A DNA stretch of 36,609 bases from Nitriliruptoraceae bacterium. GTDB lineage: Bacteria > Actinomycetota > Nitriliruptoria > Nitriliruptorales > Nitriliruptoraceae. The notes beneath the pieces are model-generated. The model had not been told where the DNA came from. It searched no databases and saw only the letters and a list, made by a program, of their open reading frames with translations. Position 1 is the first letter of the stretch. Each line of letters begins with the position of its first letter. The stretch is taken from NCBI GenBank assembly GCA_007133465.1, contig SLMP01000013.1, forward strand, positions 1 through 36,609, written 5' to 3'. Positions 30,265-36,609 of the stretch are shown piece by piece. A program made the position numbers and the translations under genes.

Positions 30265-31107
30265 GTGGAGGGCCCGCTGCTCGCCCAGCACGGGGTCGAC
30301 CCGGCTCGGGTCCCGGGGCACGTCGCGATCATCATGGACGGCAACGGTCGCTGGGCCAACCAGCGGGGACTGTCGCGCAACGCCGGCCACGAGGCGGGGG
30401 AGCGGGCGCTGCTCGACACCGTCGAGGGCGCGCTCGCCCTCGGCATCCGGGACGTGACCGTCTACGCGTTCTCGACCGAGAACTGGCGTCGGCCGCCGTC
30501 CGAGGTGCGCTTCCTGCTCGGGTTCAACGAGTCGTTGCTGGTCCGGCGTGCCCAGGAGCTGCACGAACAGGGCGTCCGCGTCCGCTTCATCGGGAGGCGC
30601 GGCCGCCCGGTCCCTCGACGGCTCGTCAACCTGATGGAGTCCACCGAGGCGTTGACCCGGGACGATCGCCGGATGACGTTACGGGTGGCGTTCAACTACG
30701 GCGGGCGCTCGGAGCTGGCCGACGCGGCCGCGCGGGTCGCGGCAGACCACGCCGCGGGTCGGCTCGCGAAGGTCGACGAGGACGCGGTCGCCACCCGCCT
30801 CTACGACCCGGACATGCCAGACGTCGACCTGCTGGTCCGGACCTCCGGCGAACAGCGGGTATCCAACTACCTGCTGTGGCAGGCCGCCTACGCGGAGCTC
30901 GTGTTCACCGCGACGTTGTGGCCGGACTTCGACCGCCACGAGCTCGCCCGTTGCGTCGCGGCCTACCAGGCGCGCGACCGGCGCTTCGGTGGGGCGGTCG
31001 ACGCACCGGCGGTGCTCCCCACCGAGCTGCCCACCGATGGCGAGGTGGAAGGCGAGGTCGGTCCAACCTCGCCGCCCCCACCGCCACCGAGGGGCCGTGG
31101 GCGCTGA
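30265..31107 (+). CDS. uppS: Isoprenyl transferase (undecaprenyl/polyprenyl diphosphate synthase)
   Basis: A cis-prenyltransferase of 280 residues that makes the polyprenyl diphosphate carrier for cell-wall synthesis. HVAIIMDGNGRWANQRG holds Asp25, the magnesium ligand. YAFSTENWRRP and the C-terminal signature RTSGEQRVSNYLLWQAAYAEL complete the family pattern. GAGGAG lies six bases before the GTG at 30265. The last 30 residues are a low-complexity acidic then proline/arginine-rich tail that is not part of the core fold. It is divergent from the propeller genes. Confidence 0.95.
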   Translation: MEGPLLAQHGVDPARVPGHVAIIMDGNGRWANQRGLSRNAGHEAGERALLDTVEGALALGIRDVTVYAFSTENWRRPPSEVRFLLGFNESLLVRRAQELHEQGVRVRFIGRRGRPVPRRLVNLMESTEALTRDDRRMTLRVAFNYGGRSELADAAARVAADHAAGRLAKVDEDAVATRLYDPDMPDVDLLVRTSGEQRVSNYLLWQAAYAELVFTATLWPDFDRHELARCVAAYQARDRRFGGAVDAPAVLPTELPTDGEVEGEVGPTSPPPPPPRGRGR

Positions 31108-31295
31108 GCCGGAACTCAGGGGTTGATCGTCGAGGGACACCGGTCGGGCGCATCGGTCCCGGGGGCGAGCGGCGGCATCGCGTTGGGCAGAACGGGTCTC
31201 GTTCTCGGTGTGGGTGACCCGGTCCCGGTTGCTCGGGGAAAGCACGTGCGGTTCGAGCAGAGGCAGCAGCCCTTCGTCATCCTGCGGTTCAGCGG

Positions 31296-31440
31296 ACGTT
31301 CCGCCGGTGGTGACGGCAGCAAGGACCGCAACCGCGACTTCCACGCCTCGCGCACGACCCGATGGCGACAGGCCGTGGACCGGCTCGTCGTCGAAGCTCA
31401 CCGCATGGGCGTCCCAGAACCCCGCGACCCGCTCGCGCAC
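31296..31440 (-). pseudogene. Fragment of a class I SAM-dependent methyltransferase
   Basis: From a GTG at 31440 the minus strand reads MRERVAGFWDAHAVSFDDEPVHGLSP, like the N-terminus of actinobacterial SAM methyltransferases (W...FDDEPDHGL). One extra base at 31362 then shifts the frame; the continuation RVVREAWKSRLRSLLPSPPAER is what the family has next. The glycine-rich SAM motif that should follow is missing, and the rest down to 31108 shows nothing recognisable. It is therefore an N-terminal remnant with a frameshift and a deletion. The 464-base gap between uppS and the LuxR gene otherwise holds no gene I can support. Confidence 0.45.
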
Positions 31441-31542
31441 GCTGTCGGTGCGGGCCGGCGCCGGGGTAGCGAGAACGGGCGTGCCGCTGTGGCTGCCTCC
31501 TTGATTGCTTCCGGTCTGCCTCCCCTCGTCACGGACGGTCGT

Positions 31543-31548
31543 TATTCT
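31543..31548 (+). promoter_or_regulatory. -10-like hexamer TATTCT upstream of the LuxR gene
   Basis: TATTCT sits in an unusually AT-rich spot 23 bases before the GTG at 31572. It is closer to TATAAT than the other hexamers in this window. No -35 is evident. Confidence 0.35.
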
Positions 31549-31571
31549 GCATGAGGTGGGAGTGAGGCACC

Positions 31572-33245
31572 GTGGGCGACGCGGACACGATCGAGCAGGG
31601 TCGGGCGGCTTTCGTCCGCCGGGCCTGGAGTCAGGCTCACCGGTGGCTGTCGGCAGCGGATGCCGAGGGGACCGTGGGGCCCGAGGACCTTCAGCGGCTG
31701 GCCGTGAGCGGTTTCCTCACCGGACGAGACGAGTCCGCGGAGGACGCCTGGGCGCGTGCCCATCAGGCCTTCCTCGACCGGGGCGACGTCGAAGCGGCGG
31801 TGCGGTGTGCCTTCTGGCTCGGGATGGTGCTGATCACGGGACGGGGCGAGGAGGCACGGGGCGGTGGGTGGATCGCCCGTGCCCAGCGGCTGGTGGAGGA
31901 CCCCGGGCTGCATGACACCGCCGTGCGCGGTTATGTTCTGCTTCCCATGGCGCTGCGTGAGTTGGACGCCGGGGACCCTGGGCTGGCTCGTGATGCCTTC
32001 GTCGAGGCGGCCGAGATCGGTCAGAGGTTCGGCGAAGCCGATCTGGTCGCCCTCGCGCGGCTGGGCCAGGGCCAGTCACTGATCCGCATGGGCGCGGCGC
32101 GACACGGGGCGGAACTACTCGACGAGGTCATGGTTGAGGTCGAGGGCGATCGTGTGTCACCGCTGACGGCCGGCATCGTCTACTGCGCAGTGATCCTGGC
32201 GTGCCAGCAGATCTTCGACCTTCCGCGGGCCCAGGCGTGGACGCGGGTGCTCAGCCGCTGGTGCGACGAGCAGCCCGATCTGGTCCGCTTCCGTGGATCG
32301 TGCCTGGTCCATCGGTCCGAACTCGCGGCGCTGCGGGGCGATTGGGACACGGCGGTTGCCGAGGCAGACCGCGCCTGCAAGCGCCTGGCGGATCCGCCCG
32401 ACCCGGCCGTCGGGCTGGCGTGGTATCAGCGGGCCGAGCTGCACCGGATGAAGGGCCAGCTCTCGTCTGCCGAGACCGCCTACGAGCACGCCGCAACACG
32501 AGGGCATGATCCCCATCCTGGCCTCGCGCTGCTGTGGCTGGCCCAGGGCCGCACCGAGGCTGCAGCAGCCGCTATCCGCCGAGTCATCGGGGACCGTCGT
32601 GACCCGTACCCCGGGGTGGTCGATGAGGTCGCGGGGCCCCGAACGCGTGCCGAGATGCTGGCAGCGGCGGTGGAGATCCTGCTGGCCGCAGGGGACGCAG
32701 CGGCAGCCGGCGTAGCCGCCGACGAGCTCCAGCGGATGGCCGAGCAACGCGAAACGCCGCTGTTCACGGCAGTGACTGCGCGGGCGCTGGGGATGGTGCT
32801 CCTCGCCCGGGATGAACCGGCCGAGGCCCTCGAGGTGCTCGACCGTGCGCGAGCCTGCTGGGTGGAGCTCCAGGCCCCCTATGAGACGGCCCGCACCCGC
32901 GTGCTCGTGGCCCGTGCCTTGCGGAAGCTCGGCGACGGTGACACGGCGTCGATCGAGGTACGAGCCGCCGCGGAGGTGTTCGGCGAGGTCGGGGCGGCGC
33001 TCGATCTCGAACGCCTCGAGACCGCGACCGGAGGGGATGCCGCGAACCCGGTCGCGGAATTGACCGCACGAGAGATCGAGGTGGTCCGGTTGGTGGCCGC
33101 CGGGCGCACCAACCGCGAGATCGCCGAACGGCTGGTCATCAGCGACAAGACCGTGGCCCGCCACCTGCACAACGTCTTCACCAAGCTCGAGCTACCGAAC
33201 CGCTCGGCCGCCACCGCGTGGGCGTACGAGCACGACCTGGTGTAG
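31572..33245 (+). CDS. LuxR-family transcriptional regulator with TPR-like sensor region
   Basis: A 557-residue regulator. The C-terminal helix-turn-helix runs from about residue 493: LTAREIEVVRLVAAGRTNRE, then IAERLVISDKTVARHLHNVF. Residues 1 to about 480 are alanine-rich helical repeats of TPR type (for example AEALEVLDRARACW and SSAETAYEHAATRG). There is no N-terminal P-loop ATPase, so it is shorter than MalT/LAL regulators. The GTG at 31572 has GAGG four bases upstream. The FAD oxidoreductase gene follows on the same strand after 145 bases and is the likeliest target. Base use is somewhat less extreme than in the glucan locus. The signal is unknown. Confidence 0.87.
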   Translation: MGDADTIEQGRAAFVRRAWSQAHRWLSAADAEGTVGPEDLQRLAVSGFLTGRDESAEDAWARAHQAFLDRGDVEAAVRCAFWLGMVLITGRGEEARGGGWIARAQRLVEDPGLHDTAVRGYVLLPMALRELDAGDPGLARDAFVEAAEIGQRFGEADLVALARLGQGQSLIRMGAARHGAELLDEVMVEVEGDRVSPLTAGIVYCAVILACQQIFDLPRAQAWTRVLSRWCDEQPDLVRFRGSCLVHRSELAALRGDWDTAVAEADRACKRLADPPDPAVGLAWYQRAELHRMKGQLSSAETAYEHAATRGHDPHPGLALLWLAQGRTEAAAAAIRRVIGDRRDPYPGVVDEVAGPRTRAEMLAAAVEILLAAGDAAAAGVAADELQRMAEQRETPLFTAVTARALGMVLLARDEPAEALEVLDRARACWVELQAPYETARTRVLVARALRKLGDGDTASIEVRAAAEVFGEVGAALDLERLETATGGDAANPVAELTAREIEVVRLVAAGRTNREIAERLVISDKTVARHLHNVFTKLELPNRSAATAWAYEHDLV

Positions 33246-33326
33246 GGCGACGGCCCGCTTCAGCCGCGTGGTCTCCACCGGATGGTGTAGAGGGCGTGAT
33301 CGCGAAGTTGCGTGGTTCGCCCGATG

Positions 33327-33343
33327 CAGCCCCCAGCGGGCTG
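33327..33343 (+). terminator. Hairpin between the LuxR and FAD genes
   Basis: CAGCCC-CCAGC-GGGCTG forms a perfect six-base-pair stem with a five-base loop, 82 bases after the LuxR stop. No T-tract follows, so it may be a factor-assisted terminator or a leader structure. Confidence 0.35.
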
Positions 33344-33390
33344 TCCGTAGCGTGATCTGACACACGTTGCCGCTGCTCGAAGGAGCTCTT

Positions 33391-34758
33391 GTGAACCACC
33401 GCGAAGCACATGCCGTCGTCCTCGGGGCTGGCCTGGCCGGGCTGGTCCACGCTGTACCGCTGGCCACCCGCTTCGACCGCGTGACGCTCGTCGACCGAGA
33501 CATCCTGCCCCGCGGCGCCGAGCACCGCGGCGGTGTCCCGCAAGGCCACCACGTCCACCTGCTCGTGCCCGGCGGCGTGACCCGGATGGAGGCGCTGCTG
33601 CCTGGCGCGGTCGCAGAGATCGCTGCACGGGGTGGGTACCTCATCCCGGCACCCGAGTGGCGGTTCCACATGGGCGGCGACCAGCTGCGGCTCGAGGACG
33701 ACAGCCTGCGAGTCGCGGGGGCGACCCGGCCACTGCTGGAGGCCGTGGTCCGCGATCGGGCGCTCGCGATGGAAGGCGTCGAGCTGCTGGACGGCTGGAC
33801 CGCCCGCGAGCTGACCACAACCGACGACCGCACCTGCGTGACCGGCGTACGGCTGCGGTCACAAGCGGACCCGGACGAGCATCTCACCCTGGACGCCGAT
33901 TTGATCGTCGACACCACCGGGCGCGGGTCGCCATCGCCCCGGTGGCTGACCGCGTTGGGGTACGAGTCGCCGAAGGAGGAGCGCCTGCAGGTCGACGTGC
34001 ACTACGCCACGCGCCTGTTCCGCCGTGACCCGGGCGACCTCGGCGGCTGCCGCCACGTGCTGGTTGACGTGCCGCCGGATGATCGTCGAGGCGGGGTCGC
34101 CTTGGCCGTCGAGGACGACCGGTGGCAGGTCACACTGATCGGGATGCTGGGCGAGCGCCCACCGACCGAGCTCGACGGGTTCACGCAGTACGCAGCCAGC
34201 CTCTGGAGCGACGACCTCCACCAGATCATCGACGGGGCGACGCCGCTCGACGAGGGTGCGCAGCGGGCCTTCCCGTCCTTCTCCTGGCAACGCTACGACC
34301 AGCTGGCATCGCTGCCGCAGCGATACCTGGTCAGCGGCGACGCGGTCTGCTCCTTCGACCCGCGCTTTGGGCAGGGCATGACCGTGGCGATGGCCGAGGC
34401 AGCCGCGCTCGGTGAGATCCTCGACCAGCACGGCCTCGACGACATCGGTCGTCGAGTCCTCTCGGCGAGCCAACCCGTGGTCCAGGACGCCTGGGATCTG
34501 GCGACGGGAGCCGATCTCGCTCACCCCGAGGTCCAGGGACCGAGGCCGCTGCCCTGGAAGCTGAACACCGCGTACATGCAGCGGCTGCTCCCCGTCGCCC
34601 ACCGCGAACCCGAGGTCGCGGCCGCTCTCATCCGCGTCGTCGGGATGATCGATCGCCCCCAGCAGCTGATGTCCCCGAGAACGCTCTGGCGCGTGCTGCG
34701 CGACGGCCGGGCCCCCGAAACCACGTCGGCAGAGACCCACGCCACGACCAGGGCATGA
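33391..34758 (+). CDS. FAD-dependent oxidoreductase (monooxygenase/GGR-like)
   Basis: A 455-residue flavoprotein. The Rossmann motif GAGLAG lies at residues 12-17. DRDILP...RGGVPQGHHVHLLVPGG is typical of a poorly characterised actinobacterial group of FAD monooxygenases and reductases. A second FAD motif GDAVCSFDPRFGQGM (Asp317) completes the PHBH-like pattern. The GTG at 33391 is chosen over an upstream TTG because AAGGAG ends five bases before it. No membrane helix is obvious. The substrate is unknown. Its neighbours are the TPR/LuxR regulator and decayed methyltransferase and PadR fragments, which suggests a tailoring enzyme left from a larger accessory cluster. Confidence 0.85.
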   Translation: MNHREAHAVVLGAGLAGLVHAVPLATRFDRVTLVDRDILPRGAEHRGGVPQGHHVHLLVPGGVTRMEALLPGAVAEIAARGGYLIPAPEWRFHMGGDQLRLEDDSLRVAGATRPLLEAVVRDRALAMEGVELLDGWTARELTTTDDRTCVTGVRLRSQADPDEHLTLDADLIVDTTGRGSPSPRWLTALGYESPKEERLQVDVHYATRLFRRDPGDLGGCRHVLVDVPPDDRRGGVALAVEDDRWQVTLIGMLGERPPTELDGFTQYAASLWSDDLHQIIDGATPLDEGAQRAFPSFSWQRYDQLASLPQRYLVSGDAVCSFDPRFGQGMTVAMAEAAALGEILDQHGLDDIGRRVLSASQPVVQDAWDLATGADLAHPEVQGPRPLPWKLNTAYMQRLLPVAHREPEVAAALIRVVGMIDRPQQLMSPRTLWRVLRDGRAPETTSAETHATTRA

Positions 34759-34815
34759 CCGCACTGCAGCACCGACGACTGGCTGACTTCTGTCCGTTCT
34801 CTGATCCTCCCGGCG

Positions 34816-35042
34816 ATGAGTCTGGATCACCCATGCCGCCCATGCGTGGCCCCGTTCTTCACCTTGACCGCTCTGGCTGAGGCTCCGTGTCACGGCTACG
34901 GGATCATCGGCCGGGTCGTTGAGCTATCGAACGGTGTCGTACGGCTCAGGCCGGGGACGTTGTACGGGGCGTTGGACCGTCAGGTGGATCAGGAGCTGGA
35001 CGTCCTCGATCGGGAGGAGGTCGAGGCCGGTCGGTTGCGTCG
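34816..35042 (+). pseudogene. PadR-family regulator, N-terminal fragment
   Basis: From the ATG at 34816 the frame reads ...FFTLTALAEAPCHGYGIIGR, then RLRPGTLYGALDRQV and LDREEVEAGRLRR. This is the winged-helix core of a PadR regulator. The expected continuation (YYRLT..., then the dimerisation helix) is absent. After RLRR the frame continues as unrelated proline/serine-rich sequence to a stop at 35367, so about the C-terminal third is lost. Automatic annotation would probably call the whole 183-codon frame a PadR protein. The DNA-binding part might still fold, but without its dimerisation helix activity is doubtful. Confidence 0.6.
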
Positions 35043-35156
35043 GGCGGCGCCCTGGGCCTCACCACGGGAGTGCTCGCCGGCTTCGCCGTCATCGCGTGGG
35101 CGCTGGTCCTCTCCCGCTCGGGCAACCCCAACAGCGGCCCCCACCTCACCACCTGA
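35043..35156 (+). pseudogene. C-terminal tail of a membrane protein joined to the PadR fragment
   Basis: In the frame one step from PadR, 35043-35156 reads GGALGLTTGVLAGFAVIAWA, then LVLSRSGNPNSGPHLTT and a TGA. This is one clear transmembrane helix with a short polar tail and no start of its own. PadR genes are often followed by a membrane-protein gene, so a single deletion from inside padR to near the end of such a neighbour would explain the junction at about 35042. From 35157 to 35395 I see no further gene. Confidence 0.45.
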
Positions 35157-35395
35157 CCCCACGACAGCGTCCGACCGGCAGCCGTCGCAGCACCACGATC
35201 ACAAGCCCGCCCGCACCCTGACACGCTGTCAAAGGGGATCGACGTCCCGCTCGGCAGCGCGAGCGCCGTGCCTGCCGGTCCGCGACTACGGACCCGCGGG
35301 CAAGGTCCGTACTGGATCTCCGGTTCTCACGCTGGTCGCGACCGGGTGGTCGTTGCAGCCGTCTTGAGGGCGCTGCGAGGAGTCGACGAGGCACT

Positions 35396-35418
35396 CGGGA
35401 GACTCTTGGGTTCTCCCG
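35396..35418 (-). terminator. Hairpin terminator after the esterase gene
   Basis: CGGGAGA and TCTCCCG form a perfect seven-base-pair stem with a nine-base loop, starting ten bases after the esterase stop on the minus strand. No T-tract follows, as is common for actinobacterial terminators. Confidence 0.5.
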
Positions 35419-35428
35419 GGCGGGTTGT

Positions 35429-36328
35429 TCAGTCGGCGAGATGCGAATCGAAGAAGTCACCCACCTGGGCGATGGCTTGCCGGGCCTCTCTGACCAGCGG
35501 GGCCATGAGTTGCCAGACGTGCCACATGTCCGGTTCCGTCACCAGACGCACGTCCACGCCCTCTTCCCTTGCCCTAGCGGCGAAACGGGTGCTGTCGTTG
35601 TAGAGCATCTCGTTGCCGGAAGCCTGGATCAGCGTCGGCGGCAGACCCGCAAGGGAACCGTAGATGGGGGACATGACCGGGTCAGTCGCGTCCTGCCCGC
35701 CGGCATACCATCGAGCGCAGCGGGTGAAGGTTTCGGGCAGGATGAGTATCTCGCTGTTTCGGTTGGTCTGCATGCTCTCGCTGGCTCCGCTGACATCCAG
35801 CCAGGGGCTGAGCAGGACCAGGCTCGACGGCATGGGCAGACCTTCCGCGCGCGCGGCCTGCAGGGTGGCCACGGAGATCCCACCGCCGGCGGAGTCGCCT
35901 GTGACGGCGATCTTGTCGTTGGGGTAGCGGTCGAGCATGGCCTTGTAGGCCTGCAAGCCGTCCTCCGCTGCCCCGGGGCATGGGTGGTCCGGCGCAAGCC
36001 GGTATTCGGGGATGTACACCGGCGCGCCAGCGGCCTTCGCGTAGCGGCCACCCAGGCTGGCGTAGCGACTGGCCCTTCCGAAGACATAGCCGCCACCATG
36101 GAACATCAGGATGCCCCGACCGGTCGTGTCTGCATTGCCGGTGCCCACGCGAACGGTGCGAATTCCATTCAGGCGGATCTCCTCGCGCCGGGTACCCAGG
36201 CTCGGCAGCAGCAGTGTCGCCGCCAGAGCAAACTCATCACGCAGTTCTTCAGGCGTGTTCGCAGCGGCGAGCCGCTTGCCGATCATCTTCACGATCGGGC
36301 GGGTGGCATGGGCGCCCAGGCTTGGCAT
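35429..36328 (-). CDS. Alpha/beta hydrolase, HSL-type esterase/lipase
   Basis: A 299-residue hydrolase of the hormone-sensitive-lipase family (bacterial family IV). The oxyanion motif HGGG is at 77-80, with FHGGGYVFGRASRYASLGG typical of short-chain esterases. The nucleophile Ser146 is in GDSAGG. The acid is probably Glu240 or a nearby Asp in GNEMLYNDS, and the base His270 in DMWHVW. It has no signal peptide, so it should act in the cytoplasm on acyl esters or lactones. The ATG at 36328 has AGGAG six bases upstream. Codon use is visibly less GC-biased than in the glucan locus, and the gene holds the only coding CTAG I found; both point to acquisition by transfer. Confidence 0.9.
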   Translation of the reverse strand: MPSLGAHATRPIVKMIGKRLAAANTPEELRDEFALAATLLLPSLGTRREEIRLNGIRTVRVGTGNADTTGRGILMFHGGGYVFGRASRYASLGGRYAKAAGAPVYIPEYRLAPDHPCPGAAEDGLQAYKAMLDRYPNDKIAVTGDSAGGGISVATLQAARAEGLPMPSSLVLLSPWLDVSGASESMQTNRNSEILILPETFTRCARWYAGGQDATDPVMSPIYGSLAGLPPTLIQASGNEMLYNDSTRFAARAREEGVDVRLVTEPDMWHVWQLMAPLVREARQAIAQVGDFFDSHLAD

Positions 36329-36416
36329 CGACCACTCCTCTCGACTCCTTGCCGATCCTTTGGCGTCCGAACCCGGGCTCTCCCGGCACCGGTAGGGGGG
36401 CGGGAGCGTCCCGGCG

Positions 36417-36428
36417 GTGATCGATCAC
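36417..36428. promoter_or_regulatory. Perfect 12-base palindrome GTGATCGATCAC upstream of the esterase
   Basis: The palindrome lies 89 bases before the esterase ATG and could be an operator for a dimeric regulator. Nothing else is recognisable in 36329-36609; a gene on the far side may begin beyond the window. Confidence 0.3.
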
Positions 36429-36609
36429 GCGCTTCTCGAGGGGTCGGGTCTGCCCCGCGTTCAGGCCGGCCGCTGACGCGCCGGCCCGCCGACCGGCGTC
36501 GCGCCGGGTTCGGGATCGCCCATGGCGGCTGATCGCTGCCGCGCAGCGGTGTCGGTGGCGCTGGTCGTGTCGTCGTGCTGGCGACACGCTCGGTCGAAGT
36601 TCGGTTCTA

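Noticed and set aside
31572-33245. MalT-type maltodextrin regulator for the glucan locus
   Set aside because: The protein lacks the P-loop ATPase domain of MalT and lies 5.5 kb from glgE, beyond recO and uppS, so a specific link is not supported.
35268-35603. A 111-codon plus-strand frame reading VVVAAVLRALRGVDEALGRL in its first half
   Set aside because: It runs into the antisense of the esterase, has no good start or ribosome-binding site, and matches no family I recognise.

Overview
The window is about 36.6 kb of very GC-rich DNA (about 70% or more by eye) with GTG starts, ATGA/GTGA stop-start overlaps and strong C/G third-position bias. It points to an actinobacterium. The best marker is the trio at 4257-6206 (MSMEG_4193-type phosphomutase, DUF3090, SCO1664-type kinase-like protein), a gene set known from Actinobacteria. 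The GlgE maltose-1-phosphate pathway agrees. A deep-branching lineage such as Nitriliruptoria is possible, but that is inference only.

Layout. 1-1496 (minus, cut by the window start): an iron-sulfur photolyase of the PhrB type, divergent from a NUDIX hydrolase. 2238-7537 (plus): short archaeal/eukaryote-like prolyl-tRNA synthetase, an orphan anti-sigma-type ATPase, the actinobacterial trio, and a GT4 glycosyltransferase. 7586-26065 (minus): an 18.5-kb alpha-glucan/trehalose locus, read in the order glgE, treS-mak fusion, glgB, GH57/DUF3536 protein, treZ, glgX, treY, malQ. 26368-31107: recO with a possible tiny leader ORF, two tandem zinc-ribbon/transmembrane/beta-propeller proteins on the minus strand, and uppS. 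31108-36609: an accessory, partly decayed zone. It holds a methyltransferase fragment, a TPR/LuxR regulator, an FAD oxidoreductase, a PadR fragment fused by deletion to a membrane-protein tail, and an HSL-type esterase whose base use differs from its neighbours.

How the genes work together. TreS-Mak turns trehalose into maltose and then maltose-1-phosphate, GlgE polymerises that into linear alpha-1,4-glucan, and GlgB branches it. GlgX debranches, TreY and TreZ convert the released chains back to trehalose, and MalQ reshuffles short malto-oligosaccharides. The locus can therefore run a closed trehalose/alpha-glucan cycle. The convergent GT4 enzyme at 6269-7537 is a candidate ADP-glucose-dependent entry point. 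The GH57/DUF3536 protein is the one member without an assigned reaction. A 175-base gap with short direct repeats, a GC hairpin and a -10-like hexamer divides the locus into a synthesis half and a breakdown half.

At DNA level the tetramer CTAG is almost absent. I found five copies by eye. Four lie in intergenic DNA upstream of a start codon, inside -10-like hexamers, and the fifth is in the probably foreign esterase gene. No tRNA, rRNA, IS element, CRISPR array or replication origin was seen.
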